Part shown: positions 63,910 to 64,000 of the stretch, piece after piece | Position numbering within the stretch: position 1 is the first letter of the stretch | Layout: the number at the start of each line of letters is the position of its first letter | NCBI GenBank assembly: GCA_036382855.1 | Contig: DASVPO010000024.1 | Location: forward strand, 372,001-436,000 | Length of the DNA stretch: 64,000 nt | Source of the DNA: DASVTR01 sp036382855 | GTDB lineage: Bacteria; Acidobacteriota; Blastocatellia; Pyrinomonadales; Pyrinomonadaceae | Direction: 5' to 3' | The notes under the pieces: model-generated | The model's database searches: none | What the model was told of the DNA's origin: nothing | The model's input: the letters and a program-made list of their open reading frames with translations, nothing else | Program-made: the position numbers and the translations under genes

Positions 63910-64000
63910 ATCCCCTCATAAACCGTTTTCAGCTTCTCACGTAGCTTCATCATTCCGAGCCGCGTGCGTGTCTTCACAGTGCCGAGCGGCTGCCCCAACC
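63906..64000 (-). CDS. ECF sigma factor, C-terminal end (cut by window edge)
   Basis: The last 31 codons are visible. QPLGTVKTRTRLGMMKLREK is the sigma-70 region 4 recognition helix signature (LGTVKxRxxRGxxxLR-like), followed by LKTVYEGI and TGA. It is coupled by ATGA to the anti-sigma gene. Together they form a stress-responsive sigma/anti-sigma unit. Its regulon cannot be told from this window. Confidence 0.85.
   Translation of the reverse strand, partial: LGQPLGTVKTRTRLGMMKLREKLKTVYEGI

Overview
The window looks like a chromosomal segment of a soil-type Gram-negative bacterium, most likely an acidobacterium of the Blastocatellia/Pyrinomonadaceae type. This is an inference from style: GC-rich coding DNA, many secreted proteins with FG-GAP/VCBS, delta-60, NHL, IPT/TIG and RHS repeats, several subtilases, CadC-like winged-helix regulators fused to TolB-like and TPR regions, and a DUF4173-type membrane protein. 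No rRNA, tRNA, CRISPR array or intact insertion sequence was recognised.

Layout. 0-4 kb: a truncated TPR gene diverges from a small secreted GQIGTG-repeat peptide gene; then an exported M20-type peptidase and an O-antigen-ligase-like membrane protein. 4-12 kb: two subtilases with unusual low-complexity repeats (GILLGD at the C-terminus of one, GITMTGAD at the N-terminus of the other, which also ends in SLH domains). Between them lie an HD-GYP phosphodiesterase, a palindrome-rich non-coding stretch and a small region with integron attC-like core sites. 12-19 kb: a MalT-like STAND regulator with a BTAD output domain, an orphan STAND ATPase and an M4 metallopeptidase; a ~165-bp intergenic sequence is present twice, upstream of the last two. 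19-33 kb (all plus strand): a multihaem cytochrome with TPRs, three large secreted repeat proteins including a 2368-residue RHS protein with a papain-like tip, a lipoprotein that may be its immunity partner, and a small cytochrome c. 33-38 kb: a minimal AraC-type regulator and a delta-60/FG-GAP protein.

38-46 kb: a two-gene operon for an uncharacterised protein and a large TPR-CHAT (caspase-like) protein, a winged-helix/TolB/TPR regulator and a TolB-propeller/FG-GAP protein. 46-51 kb: an IS6-type transposase remnant, a third subtilase, an NTF2-like protein and a fibre-like glycine/valine repeat protein. 51-53.2 kb is a lower-GC accessory patch with short terminal-repeat-like iterons, a receiver-like gene, an XRE regulator with a candidate operator, and a 250-bp array of 21-bp repeats that switches orientation at a perfect palindrome. 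53-57 kb: FN3, S74 (endosialidase-chaperone) and FG-GAP proteins. 57-64 kb: a membrane protein and winged-helix regulator pair, a DUF4173-like protein, two MacB-type permeases and a sigma/anti-sigma pair cut by the window edge.

How the parts may work together: most of the coding capacity makes exported or surface proteins (proteases, fibres, propellers, RHS), interspersed with one-component and STAND regulators. The best candidates for undescribed biology are the 21-bp inverted array, the CHAT operon, the RHS-tip/lipoprotein pair, the repeat-bearing subtilases and the divergent TPR/peptide locus. Where several starts were possible I chose by Shine-Dalgarno spacing and signal-peptide position, and say so in each entry.
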